Source of the DNA: Euonymus europaeus
Taxonomy: Eukaryota > Streptophyta > Magnoliopsida > Celastrales > Celastraceae
Length of the DNA stretch: 64,000 nt
Assembly: GCA_963580455.1 (NCBI GenBank)
Contig: OY756958.1
Span: forward strand, 31,384,501 to 31,448,500
Direction: 5' to 3'
Below the pieces are notes generated by a model, which had not been told where the DNA came from, ran no database searches, and saw only the letters and a program-made list of their open reading frames with translations. Position numbers and translations under genes: made by a program. Positions 10,664-22,340 of the stretch are shown here, in pieces; positions within the stretch are counted from its first letter, which is position 1, and every line of letters begins with the position of its first letter.

Positions 10664-12089
10664 TCAAACAGAGGCAGTACCCAGGTGCTTTGAAATAGTA
10701 ATTTGCAGTTCTTCTTTCTTTGCTCCAACAACCTGGTCCACAATTTTACCCTCTTTCAGGAACATGAAAGTTGGCATAGCCTCAATTGCCCAATCTTTGG
10801 CAACTGACTGCAAAAAAGAGAAACAACAATAAGATTTTAGGTGTGGGATATTTTCCCTTGCCAAGTGTCTCTGAAGTTTAATCAATATTACCTGCAATTC
10901 ATCTACATCAACCTTAAGAAAGGTAACATCTGGCAGTTTCTTAGCCAAATCTACCAGAAAGGGTGCAATAATGCGGCATGGTCCACACCATGAAGCAGTG
11001 AAATCAATAACAATCTGCATTAATTCAGGATTATGTTACATGCCAAAGAAAATATATAATCCGGAGTAAGCAGAAGGTTTCCATGTATGAACAGCCAAAG
11101 CTGTTTGTAATGAAATGATAATCACAATCAACATTTCTATTCTCCATCATTTGTGCAGTTCTCGTCACTCACAAAACCATACTAATCTATTCCCATTCAA
11201 GAATATCAAATGGCTCGGAAGCCAACCCATATTCTGCTCATAGACATAGACAACAGATTAGTCTTGGTGACTACTCATGCATCAGGTCAACTGATTGGTT
11301 TCTTAGAACAAAATATTTTCCCCAGAAATAAGAATATTCTGAAAGCCAATACAAGTAAATTTCATCTATCTTCTCAATCAGATGTCATATAACGCATAAC
11401 CCTAGCATGGTGGTTATCCGAGTTTCAGAAAACAACTTATCTAGCAATGGAAAAGAAAGACTAGTCGCTTTCACAGCTAACAAAATGACATTCAGAATCA
11501 AACAAGATCACATACTGCAGGAGCCTCATGCACCAAAATTGTTTACTTTTACCTTACATGATCACATCTACTCTCTATTCCCAATCTCCCACGGGAAACA
11601 ATATGCACATAACATATGCTATGTAAGGCTTGTCCATCTAAACCAAGAGTTTTCAGAGATAATCCTAAAACCTCTCAGGAAACAAGATCTAGAAATTCAA
11701 ATCTATCAGCCCCCATCACATCTCAAGCACCCATATCAATTATCAAACCTCCCAAAACAAAAATTCACATAATCCGTTCAAACATAATATGGACTAATAG
11801 CGCACACCTAAACATGCCAAACCAGACCTATCATTCAATACTAAAATTAGCACAAACGCAATATTCGAAACAACAAAAACATAACTCTAGTAGAATTTAT
11901 TTATCGCAAATCAGGCAAAAGAAAATTAACTGTTAGAAATAATTTTATCAAAAAAAAAAAAACCTTTAAGAAATAACAAAAATGGAGGAAATAAATCACC
12001 AGCTTCTTGGATTCGTTCCCTTTCTCGAGCTGCTCGGTCCATGCATCCACAGTGTGGCAACTGATCACTTGTCCATCATCTCCGGCCAT
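10664..12089 (-). CDS. Thioredoxin h
   Basis: Three minus-strand exons (12000-12089, 10892-11014, 10664-10807) with GT-AG borders encode 118 residues, the usual length for h-type thioredoxins. The active site is WCGPC at residues 39-43, preceded by the VIDFTAS strand. The VDVDELQ segment and the cis-proline loop [12 protein letters not shown] follow. There is no transit peptide, so a cytosolic disulfide reductase reduced by NADPH-thioredoxin reductase is expected. An in-frame ATG two codons upstream (12095) would add Met-Lys; I chose the second because [13 protein letters not shown] matches typical h-type starts. Intron 1 is about 985 bp, and 29 bp of it reappear as filler at 1613-1641. Confidence 0.93.
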
Positions 12090-12095
12090 TTTCAC

Positions 12096-12733
12096 TCAGT
12101 TTTCTTTCACAATATTCTCGAGAAACAAACACCTTGATGACTCACACGATGAACGTTTCGCTCCCTTAAATAAGCAAGACGGTTACGTGTATCGGTGGCT
12201 CGGTGCAAAGGTAGGCCTGGTTTTCCTCTTAATTACACATTTGCCATTATTAGGTAAAAGGATGGAGAGTTTTGCGCCGCATATCAGCCGTCGGATGATG
12301 ATTTTTTGAAAAAACTGACCGTGCATGTTGGTCCTGGGACTGAAATTAAATGGACTATAATTAGGGTTTAAATTACAAATAACTTTCGAATTAAACTCCA
12401 CTTTATTCATAATAGAAAAATAAAAATATGAGAGATTAGGTATACTTAATTTTTTCATTGGGATCAATTTTTGTGCTGAAGACTCTGATTTTAGTTTTTT
12501 AAAGGGAGATTTGATTTCCGTAATGACCAATCAATCAAAGATTAGTAATCATTGCGCTTCGGTTACTGCACATAACTTATTCATTTAATATTTTTTTAAC
12601 CAAAAACAATTATTTTCTATTTTTATTTTGTAGTTTACATTTAATATGAACCATCAAATTTTCGCACACATATCTAAATTTCTCATCCATCTAATCACAA
12701 GATTATTGCACATTTAATATTAGTGGTTCAGTA
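12096..12733. other. Thioredoxin h promoter side, AT-rich spacer
   Basis: Bases just right of 12096 are the 5' flank of the thioredoxin h gene. The rest is AT-rich and I see no gene, RNA or clear repeat in it. Confidence 0.4.
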
Positions 12734-12751
12734 CATATTTTACATCATGTC
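12734..12751. repeat. SINE target-site duplication, left copy
   Basis: The 18-mer CATATTTTACATCATGTC occurs here and again, identical, at 12967-12984, directly bracketing the SINE body. Confidence 0.9.
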
Positions 12752-12966
12752 CGGTTTGAGGTCGAGAAACCGAAACCCGTCTGCCAGTTCCCTGCCCTGG
12801 GAGTCACTGACAGATGTAAGTCGCAGGATGTGCAGCCTTACGGTAGGGACCACCTGCAGCTTCAGAAGTGGTCGAATGCCTCTACGAGGGTTCGAACTCA
12901 CAACCTCCACTTCCCCCATTAAGGGTTTTGACAAAATGGATACCGCTCAGTCATATGCCCTGGGGC
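12752..12966 (-). mobile_element. tRNA-derived SINE
   Basis: On the minus strand the 215-bp body begins close to a RNA polymerase III A box, TGACTGAGCGGTA (12941-12953), followed 41 bp later by a B box, GAGTTCGAACCC (12888-12899). This is tRNA-head architecture. The body is bracketed by a perfect 18-bp direct repeat, the long target duplication expected of LINE-primed insertion. There is no poly(A) or poly(T) at its 3' end (near 12752), which is unusual though seen in some plant SINEs. The reading frames across it are incidental. Confidence 0.85.
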
Positions 12967-12984
12967 CATATTTTACATCATGTC
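12967..12984. repeat. SINE target-site duplication, right copy
   Basis: Identical to 12734-12751. Removing the SINE and one copy restores a continuous pre-insertion site. Confidence 0.9.
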
Positions 12985-13900
12985 GAGCCATGCTAGAAAT
13001 GGTTCCCTGGCATAATCCTAAGAAAGTCATTTTCAATTCTTGGACTTTTAATAGGCTACAGTACACTTATATAAGAGAACAGCTTCCCCAAGCATAAGAT
13101 ACTCGTGTTCTGGGCCCTCTAAGAGAGTTGTTTTTAACGAAAACAGTATTTTGTTTGAAATTTATATCGTATTGTAGTGTCATCGTGGTGCTAAATACCT
13201 GTTAGAAAAGATTTTTATAATCAGCAGATCTCGGTGATTTTCATTTCAAAGACATCCCAATTATGTGTGACAATTATTCATTTGATAGGAATATTTTATA
13301 ACAAGACACTAATTAAAAATTACACTCTAATAAATTAATAAAACACATTGTTGGAATGTTGTTAAGATGAAAATCACTCGAATCTTTAAATTTTTTATTT
13401 TTAGCGTGATTTGTTATCTGTGATATTTTATTGTGATCATTTATTTCCTTACTAAAAATTATAATTTATTTAGTTTCCTTATTGAAGAGAACATTATCTT
13501 CTGCATGGTTTCATGATTATCCATTATCAAATAGTAATCCGTCCCGGGCAGTGTAGACCAAAAAAATAGTAATCCGCCCTTTCACATGTCTTCAAATGGA
13601 GATAATCTATTTATATTTATTGTGATCGAGTTTTAGTGCGATTTTTTAATTACGATATTTTATTGAGTCTTTTTGATTCCTTATTAAAAATGAAATTTTT
13701 ATTAGTTTCTCTATTGAAAAAGAGTCCGTTAATGACAACCAGCGTCATTAAACTTGACGTCGAGCACTTAATATATAAAAAATATATTATATTGGCTAAA
13801 AACCCCTTTAATAGCTCGTGATTATTCTCTTTTCCATTTTTGATGAAACGGACATTCTAGGTTTCTTTATTCCCCTCGAAAAATTTACAGACTGGAATCC
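12985..13900. repeat. AT-rich spacer with a diverged direct repeat
   Basis: No gene. Two diverged direct copies of about 100 bp are visible: about 13400-13495 and about 13625-13725, both running from a GTGATTT/GCGATTT motif through GATATTTTATTG to TTTCCTTATTGAAGAG/TTTCTCTATTGAAAAAG. A short AATAGTAATCCG motif is also duplicated at about 13529 and 13566. Confidence 0.5.
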
Positions 13901-13904
13901 ATTT

Positions 13905-14590
13905 TCTTTCCTTAGATATTGGAGATTTTTTTTCAATATATCATTTTTCGATAAATTAATTATAGAGATAACAATTGATTATTATTTTTTGCACAAATGA
14001 TAATTCACACTGTTCGTAATAACGTGACTTTCGTTGTGTTATAGTCACGCTGTTGACAACAGCGTGACTAACTTTTATATTTTTTGTAGTAGTCAAGCCG
14101 TTGTCAACGACGTGACTCGGCATGACTTAATCACGCTATGATTAGCATGAGGCAGAGAAAAAAAATAAGACTGTGGCAATAAGTTCAATATAATACATAA
14201 ACATTAAACTGTTTGAATACATAGATAATCACTCATATATTAAATTCAAACCATACTCAAACTCCTAACTTCAATACAACACATAAGCATCATATATCAA
14301 ACTCAAACTCTTAACTTCAATACAATATTCCATGTTCCACCTAGTTGGAGCCCTCAAATGCAAACCTTGAGCTCATCGTTGGCAACAGCGCGACTAATAC
14401 AAAAAAATATAAAAGTTAGTCACGCTGTTGACAACAACGTGATTATTAAAAACACAACGAAAGTCACGATGTTGTTACGAACAACGTGAATTATCGTTTG
14501 TACCAAAAAAAAATCAATTGTTATATCTCTAATTAATTTATTAAAAAATAATATATTAAAAAAAAATTCTAAATATTGTCCCATTTTCCC
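13905..14590. mobile_element. Long terminal inverted-repeat element (MULE- or foldback-like)
   Basis: The left arm (about 13905-14110) and the reverse complement of the right arm (about 14375-14590) align along about 190 bp, including the ATTGATT, GATAATTCAC, GTGACTTTCGTTGTGTT and GTGACTAACTTTTATATTTTT segments. Within each arm the motif GTCACGCTGTTG is itself repeated in both orientations. The middle (14130-14370) has no transposase. Outer borders and target duplication are blurred, so superfamily assignment is uncertain. Confidence 0.65.
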
Positions 14591-14915
14591 TTTCTTTAAT
14601 TTTCTTTTTAACGTTCCTCGTGGTCTTGCGATTTGATGTTAGTGCTTCTTGCCAATTTCATAAAACACAAACGTACAAGGCTTTCTTTATTCCATTCAAG
14701 AAACTTTTGACTCTTGCCCCCTTCTCCCCTTGTTTTCAACCCAATGAACTCTTGTCCTATCACCTCAAGTGCAGAAGAGACAGATCCGCTTCCAGATGAA
14801 TTAGTGCTCGTATACATATGAGTACAAACGACACCCAACCGTAGCAGCACAACAGCGTTAGTCAATTCATAGACAGATGGTTTCATATATGAATACCAAA
14901 CGACTAACCACAAAT

Positions 14916-16112
14916 CTACAACTGGATCAAATCCTTAAAACAGTAAGTACCAAGAAGAAACCACCCAACAAGAAGGAAAATTATCAAGGCCAAGACAGTT
15001 AGATAAGTGAAACCCCAAAATGTAAGTCCAAGACCAGATACTATAACAAATGGTAAGTATGACCGCACCATCGATGCTTTGCTCACCCAGTGACCCTTCA
15101 GGAAAATCAGAGCAGCAAGGTTTACCACATTCCATCCACCAGAGTGAAAGCCCAACCTGTTCAAGTTATTGGCAACAAAGGAGTGGCAATTGCAAGACAA
15201 AAAATTGTATGATCGATGCTGGAACTCTTGTGTGCTCTTTCGTAGCACACCATCCCATGTCAATGCATCGCTTCCAGTTACATTCTGCTGGTATTGGTCC
15301 TGACCGTCGAATACAGACTCAGAAGGAGAAAGGCAACAGTCCTGTGCAAAGTTTCAAAGATGCTACTGCTGTTAGGAGGATGATACATTTAACTAGAAAA
15401 AATCATCGACAGCTCCAACTTATAGAAACTCAAAGAAAGACTAAATATGTTTTTAACGATGCCAATAATGCTCATATAAAACAGATAACGTAATAATTTT
15501 TTTCCTTATGTTTTACTTCTTCACCTTAACATAAAAACGCCTATTTCAACTAATTCATCTTCTAAAGATTTGAAGATTCAAAGCTGTACTAAGTTTCCCT
15601 GTGCTCATATCAGTAATAAGGTGCAAAGAAGGCCAGGCGATCATAGAATATTAAATATACAAGGGCATTGCTACAACCAGCCAGCTTCTCATCGAGAACC
15701 AATTCAGGTTAGCCTAAGATAATGCAATGCATGCTACTCTGCTTGCCACTGGCAGGCACACAAATGAGAAGTTGCAAAATCTGGGAAAGAAGAATACTGT
15801 AAATGACCAAACAAATGATTCAGTTATGAGAATCAAATATACCTTTGTTTTGTTTATTTGGATGTAGAGCCTCACTGACCCAAATGCAAAATTGTCTACG
15901 CAAACAAAATTAGGCCCTGCGAAGTCCAAAATCACTCCATCCTCTCTACATATGCCAATATGCCCAATGAAAGGAATCAGCCACGAAATAACAGGGAGAG
16001 GTGTCCAGACAATGGAGCACGGAAACCGTGCTCTTCTTGGATCGATTTGCATGCTCTGAGCAAAATTGTCCTCAAACATCAGCTGATTCTCCTCATCAAC
16101 GTTTTCTCCCAT
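14916..16112 (-). CDS. RTH: RTE1-homolog membrane protein (RTH type)
   Basis: Two minus-strand exons, 15843-16112 and 14916-15341, encode 231 residues ending at TAG (14916-14918). RTE1 and RTH proteins act at Golgi and ER membranes and modulate the ethylene receptor ETR1. Visible family marks: the acidic N-terminus, the [22 protein letters not shown] block, [12 protein letters not shown] with VDNFAFG, the conserved [16 protein letters not shown] stretch, and two C-terminal hydrophobic segments leading to [11 protein letters not shown]. The sequence resembles RTH more than RTE1 itself (shorter N-terminus, [12 protein letters not shown], terminal LIQL). I chose the ATG at 16112; the codon two positions upstream that could extend it is TTG. 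The upstream leader region (about 16430-17060) was copied to 1639-2160. Confidence 0.9.
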
Positions 16113-17170
16113 TATCAAAGTTGTGTAACACTGAATAGTACAGGCAGATTACACAAGAATCAATGCTCATGCTATCAATTTAGTCAAGAAAAAATATGCA
16201 ACCTGAGAGAAATGGCTTACTCAACAGTCACGAAACCCCCTAAAGTGCTCACAACAGAACATGTAGTTTGAAGTGCACCAAAAATCAAATTCCATTTACA
16301 GTATTCCAATGTAGACACTGAAACCAATAAATATATCGTAGTTTTGAAATAGATTTAGTCTGGGAAAAAAAAACTTTTATGTTTTATCCTTTTAGTTAGC
16401 CCATCAGGACAGAACATCGAGTACAAAAACTATGAGGAAAAATATAAATACGTGTAACAGGCAATTAAGTTTACTTACGCAGCACATAAATCCCCTAAAA
16501 ATATACATGCCATATTGCCATGTCTTCTTTCGCTTACAAATTTCCCATAACCTTACCAGACAAGAACCAACGGAAGTAGTCCCTCCGTCATAGAACATTC
16601 ATTTTCCAAAGTAAACCTAACATTTTCCAAGAATTCCTTTTTCTATCTGACACGAATGCCCCTTACAGATTTCATCCAAAACTGGAATGAAATTAATGCA
16701 AATTTCTACCATTCACACTGAAAGAAAAGCTACTGTGCGTGCACATTCCCCTTTCCAAGACACAGCCGGTTACCATAAACAACACAAGAGATCAAAAACA
16801 CCGATTCAAAATACGCGCAATCTGCATCTAGGCGTTCAATGATCACATAAAATCCCAAAATTATCTCTCTAAAAGAACACATCAATGAATCTGTACCTAC
16901 ATAAATGAATCGCAAATAAACCATTGTTTTCGCACAATACATACAGCATCCATTGACAATACGATTGACTATAAGCATGCGATAGATAAAGCGAGTACAA
17001 GAAATTACCTCTCGATGCAATATCAGATATAGATCCAAAGCGCGTATTCCAATCGCAGAAATGTGATTTTTGTCCTAGGCACTCGTGAGTCGTGGCTTTG
17101 AGGCGCAACAGAAATCGGGAGCATAAATGGGCCTGTTTTTTTCATACGGGCCCAGTTCCTGATGTTTATC
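16113..17170. other. RTH upstream / leader region (source of a duplicate)
   Basis: No protein gene is recognised. The stretch from 16587 rightwards is conserved with 1639-2240 at high identity and presumably contains the RTH 5' leader and promoter. Short reading frames here are not supported as genes. Confidence 0.5.
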
Positions 17171-17790
17171 AGATGTTTTTAAACCCGGACCGGGAGCCGA
17201 ACCGGTGTGGCCACCGGTTACCGGTCCGGTGAAATAATTAATTTTTTTTTCCTTATTCAATGAAGATTGACCACATAATTAAAAAAATGATTAACTGATC
17301 AACATAATCCAATTATATAAGGTAAAATTGATAAAATATGAATTGTCAAATTTACCTTATATAATTGGAAATTCCTATTTTGTCAAAAAAATATTATATA
17401 ATTATAAAGATGATTGTGAAATAAAAATGGTAATTCCTATTTTTTCAAATTTACGTTATATAATTTACCTTATATAATTACAAATTTCTATTTTGTCACA
17501 ATAAATATTAAGGTCTGATTTCGAAATTAAAAAGGAAACAAAATCAAGAAGATTATATTCTCTCATTAAAGTCAAATAAAGAGATGATTTCCTATTTTAT
17601 GAAGAGAAAAATATGGAATATAAGATTGTAAACATAATTTCACACATTAATAATTAATAAGGATAATTTATTATAAAAAAAATATTGATTATAATTTATT
17701 ATAATAAAACCAGTTTTAACCGGTTTTCTATTAACAATCGGACCGGACTGGGGCCGGTTGCCGGTCCGAATTTTAAAACATTACTTTATC
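17171..17790. mobile_element. Non-autonomous hAT-like MITE insertion
   Basis: The paralogous site at 2240-2250 lacks this block entirely, so its limits can be read by comparison. Its ends are inverted: AGATGTTTTTAAACCCGGACC on the left against the complement of AATTTTAAAACATTACT on the right, both followed inward by CCGGT-rich subterminal motifs. TTTATC flanks it on both sides, with an extra TTTATC on the right. The interior is AT-rich with small palindromes around TTACCTTATATAATT and no transposase. The termini resemble those of the 8-bp-duplicating element at 62853-63633, which supports the hAT assignment. Confidence 0.75.
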
Positions 17791-18055
17791 TTTATCTCTT
17801 CTGTTTTTTCTTCCTAAAAATTAGTCATCCGATAAATCCAATCAAGTCAATCTCTTACCCTTTACGGCTTTACCTTTATTATCGAATCAACTTACTGCCA
17901 AAAACAAAACATATATCCTGAAGAATATTCTTGCACAGGCAAACCCAAAGAAGAAGTCTACAGACTCTACATAGATTCAAATTCTTCTCCCACCTAATAA
18001 AAACCCGATAGACCTGTAAACTACCATAATATCTTCAATTCTTCCCTTTGCAGCC

Positions 18056-19809
18056 ATGGCAGCAGCAATGTGGTTTCTGATAGTTCTGTTAGTCAGCATT
18101 GCAGCTGGTTCCTGCAATGGAGGTGTCACCAGTGACTATGTTAGGAAGTCTAGTCCATCTGTTGACATACCCATCGAACATCTCCCTCCTCCTTCAGGTC
18201 ACAATGCTCCTGAACAGGTAAAGCCATTGAAACTCTCGATCAATTAACAAATGAAAGTATAGTGCTTTGACATTATTGTTTTGGAGTGCAGGTTCATATT
18301 ACACAGGGAGATCATGTTGGAAGAAGTGTTATTGTTTCATGGGTGACACCCAGGAAGGCACACCCAAATGTAGTGAAATATTGGGCAGCAGATAGAAGCC
18401 ATCACAAGCACAAGAGCCATGCCTCAACCACAACTTACACATACCATAACTATGAATCTGGATTTATTCACCATGCCACCATTAAAGGACTAGAGGTTCG
18501 TTCATTATCAAAGCTTTCCTACATGTTAGTGTCAGATCTGTAGGGTTTTTTTCCCAATTATCTGTTGTTGTAACTGGTTGCTGCAGTATGATACCAAATA
18601 CTTCTATGAAGTTGGTCATGGGCATAAAGCTCGCCAGTTCTTCTTCACAACTCCACCTGAAGCAGGACCTGATGCTCCATACACATTTGGCATTATCGGT
18701 ATGTCCATATCTGCATAAACTGTAATGAAAGATGGTGGGAAATCTGGCTAGAATCCATTTAATGTAGTAGTCATTTTCTGCAGGAGATTTGGGACAAACA
18801 TATGATTCAAACTCTACACTTGAGCATTACATGTCAAACCCAAAAGGACAAGCAGTGTTGTTTCTTGGTGATCTTTCTTATGCAGACCATTATCCTTACC
18901 ATGATAATAGAAGATGGGATTCATGGGGACGATTCGTCGAGAAGAGCACCGCTTATCAACCTTGGATATGGACTGCCGGAAATCATGAAATTGATTTCGG
19001 TCCCGAATTTGTAAGTACTCCTTAATTTCTGCACTTTGTGTTGTTTGATTTGATTCATCATTCCAAGTCTGAATGACCTTATTGCAGGGTGAGCCAGTGC
19101 CTTTCAAGCCATATATGCATAGGTACCATGTACCTTACAGGGCATCAAAGAGTACATCACCACTCTGGTATTCGATTAAGCGAGCTTCTGCCTACATAAT
19201 TGTCTTGTCTTCTTACTCTGCATATGGTAATAATCAGTCTCCTCTCTTGATCTGACTAGTGATTGTACTATTGTAGTTGTAGAAAATGATAAGTCTAATG
19301 TTTTCTGTATGTGTATATATAGGTAAATATACTCCACAATATAATTGGCTTGAAATGGAATTGCCAAAGGTCGACAGAGCTGAAACTCCATGGCTCATTG
19401 TTCTTGTTCACTCTCCATGGTATAACAGCAATAACTACCATTACATGGAAGGAGAAAGCATGAGAGTAATTTTTGAACAATGGTTTGTTCAGTACAAAGT
19501 TGACATGGTCTTTTCTGGTCATGTACATTCATATGAGCGCTCAGTAAGTCTGACAAAGAAATCGATTAGTGTAGTTGCATCTTCTTTACAGTTAACAGTT
19601 TCATGTGTAAAATCTTATTTTCAACGAACTAGGAGAAGAGTATCAAATGAGATGATTTTGTTTTCTTAAATTTAGGAGCGAATATCGAATGTGAGGTACA
19701 ACATAACAGATGGACTAAGCACACCAGTCAAGGATCCGTCAGCACCAATATACTTGACTATTGGAGATGGTGGAAATATTGAAGGCCTTGCTAACAGGTG
19801 AGTGAGAGA

Positions 19810-19842
<33 letters not shown>

Positions 19843-20118
19843 AATCTTCCTTGCAAATCTGATAATTGATAAACTATCATCTCCATCGGTTACCAAATCT
19901 TCCTTGCAATTTGCAGTTTTACTGAACCACAGCCAAGTTATTCTGCATTCCGTGAAGCAAGCTTCGGGCATGCTACGCTAGAGATAAAGAATCGAACCCA
20001 TGCCTATTATACTTGGCACCGTAACCATGACAATGAACCTGTTGCAGCTGATTCTTTGTGGATCCATAACAGAAATTGGTTGCCAGAAAAAAACTGTAGT
20101 GCTGCAACTGAAGTATAA
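18056..20118 (+). CDS. Purple acid phosphatase (plant high-molecular-weight type)
   Basis: Eight exons (18056-18217, 18292-18495, 18587-18698, 18784-19010, 19088-19226, 19323-19543, 19676-19797, 19917-20118) with GT-AG borders encode 462 residues, typical for the plant homodimeric class. Residues 1 to about 22 form a signal peptide, so a secreted or vacuolar protein is expected. All five metal-ligand blocks are present: [10 protein letters not shown] (about 160), GDLSYAD (about 187), GNHE (about 224), VLVHSPWY (about 308) and GHVHSYER (about 346). The C-terminus keeps the conserved [25 protein letters not shown] region (split here only for description). It hydrolyses phosphate monoesters at acid pH with a binuclear Fe-metal centre; relatives respond to phosphate starvation. 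It resembles the PAP10/12/26 group. A collapsed copy lies at 2362-3235. Confidence 0.93.
19811..19840. repeat. (TA)n microsatellite in PAP intron 7
   Basis: About 15 TA dinucleotides lie just after the exon-7 donor at 19798. A length polymorphism is likely. Confidence 0.9.
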
Positions 20119-20880
20119 GTCTGTCCTTTTATTTTATTTTTTTCAGACTGGAGGAGTTAGCCTCTTCAAAGCCTCAATGTAGATTCTAAATAGCTGATAT
20201 TTTCTTTGTTCCAATCAGTTTAAGCTTTTTCCGAGGATTCAATAAAAGGAAAAGAAAAAAAAATTCACAAGAGACCATGACTAAGCATTTGTTTGGTAGA
20301 GAGTATGTTTGTTTTTTTTTTTCCATTTGATATACACTTGACATCGCTCACCAGATGTAGGAAATAGTGGCCGGACCAGGCAGGATTTTTCCTGCACCTC
20401 CCAAACTGTGGCTCTCAGATGTTGATGAAGGTGGCTATCTTTTATGCAGCAAGCTTGCTTTCTTCACTTCTTCCCCAAACAACTAGATACAGTCCAGCCC
20501 TGACTCTAGTGTTTACAATTACTAGAATAATGCACTTCAACAAGCCAAACTAGGCATCAGGCTAACCACGACTCTTCTTGAACCATATATAGCTCCCTAG
20601 TACATGATTTGTGAGTTTTAAACGGTAAATTCACATAAAAGTTATTGGTTTTTTATATAATGATACTCACCCTCCTAAGTATAATTCATCACCCACAGCA
20701 ATAGATGACATGACACAGCTGCAAGGAATGTCTGCAAAGGCAAATACCCTCAAACAAATTTAAGATAGGACATAATTTTTTACTCAAACCTGGCCCAAAA
20801 CTCCTATCCCTGGGTCCAAGCCCGCTCCACAGGCGTGGTGGGATGATCTGCTCTGGATTTATATAAATATTCAGAGCATC
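20119..20880. other. PAP 3' flank (partly duplicated at 2737-3235)
   Basis: It contains the 3' untranslated region of the phosphatase gene. Bases 20452-20760 and 20768-20862 are repeated at 2737-3058 and 3142-3235. No further gene was seen. Confidence 0.6.
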
Positions 20881-22340
20881 TGCAATGATTTTCCACTTTC
20901 AAGCACTACAAATTCTCCGATTGATTCGCACATCTATTGCACATAATTGGATCTCACTTACTTATTCATATAATCAAAACACATCTTCCAATACACTCAT
21001 GATGGTGTTAAAAAAGTCCGTCCGAGCTGGATACCAATCAATTCGGTCACACCCAAAATTACCGAGTTGGACACCAATTAGTTCGGACTGAGTTTATATC
21101 ATCTTCCCAAAGAGCTTTGCTCTTTAAAACTAATAAAGCCACTGCTGAAAATAGACTTTGAATGGAGATGCATGTAGTTTAATTGAAATTTTGTTGCTTT
21201 CCTAGCTTTTGCTCTTTGAAAGAAGTGCCAGCAGCTTGGCAACCAGAACTTTGTTGCTTCCCCATGATTCATTGTTTTGTAATTCAGGTTTTCTCCAGAT
21301 TTAGATCGAGCACTACAACAGCATTGTCTGAGCACATGCCCAATGTGGATCTTGTTCTGCGACTTTTTAGGATGCCGATTATTTTACTTTTTTATGTTTT
21401 CCTGGTAGGGAGGCTCGTGGATTTGGACTGCATATCAAATGTTGTACGTGCAGGCTAGTACAAGTAGAGGTAGTAAACTTTGGACTTGGAGCGCCTTTTC
21501 ACTTCATTGGTCGTCTCCATGAAGTTTTTGGGCTTCAAGCAATTTAACTCGGTACGAGATTTTGGTGACTTCAGAACTATCGGTAGGAAAACTATCCAGT
21601 TTTATATATAGCCTTTAAATATCATAAAGATATTATTTCTGTCTTCTGTTTTGTTAGTGGCATCTACAACTCCAACAATGCCGGAAGGAATATTTGATCA
21701 CCAGGTGACTTTGTCTTTTTAGTTCGTGTTATTCCAAGACTCCTCGTTGCTTCAAAATAATCAAAACATGAAGCACAGCCTTAGTAATATAATCGAAAAC
21801 ACATTTCTCAAATCAAATTATGAGAGAATTTGGACCCACTGAATGGCAAGCATACAGAATATTTTGTGTCCAAGGATATTAGTGCACCATTTGCAAGAAA
21901 GGAAAGAAAACAAACATTTTCATTAGTGGAAAGCTTTGTTAAAATAATAAGGGAAAAAAAAGGTTTGCATGTAAAAGTGTGATGTTGCCATATTACTATT
22001 TAGGGAGGTGCAATCACATTCACCATTCACTGAGACCAAGTTTTCTGAGTGGTTTTGTATGTCTTATCCAGGCAACTTCGGAATCATCAAAAAAAAAAAA
22101 TAATAATAATAGTAGTAGGACACCCTCCACCATATGACTTTGCATTTCAATTTTTGATAATATTTTATTTCATTTTAATAAATATAGTAACTGTGAGGAA
22201 ACTCATTTTAAATTACGAATTTCTTGAATTTGTTCCTCTCTTTTACTTTGTGAGAAGCTTGAGGGAGACTTGATCAATCATCAATGGGAATGCAACAACT
22301 GGCACTCTTCTTGACCTGATCATTACAGATCTCAGGTAAA
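20881..22340. other. Spacer with exon-like fragments, unidentified
   Basis: Several short coding-like stretches sit next to plausible splice sites, for example about 21280-21345, 21465-21540, 21660-21705 (ending at GT) and 22280-22336 (NGNATTGTLLDLIITDLR followed by GTAAAG). They cannot be joined into one frame with confidence and I do not recognise the protein. A short diverged duplication around GAGCTGGATACCAATCAATTCGG-like sequence is present at 21025-21090. It may be a decayed gene. Confidence 0.25.

Noticed and set aside
12723..13097. Open frame of 124 codons on the plus strand
   Set aside because: It runs through the SINE and its target duplication, so it is incidental.
14000..14520. 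Considered as a CRISPR-like or regulatory repeat array because of repeated GTCACG motifs
   Set aside because: Repeats are inverted arms with no regular spacers, and the host is a plant; a transposon explains them.
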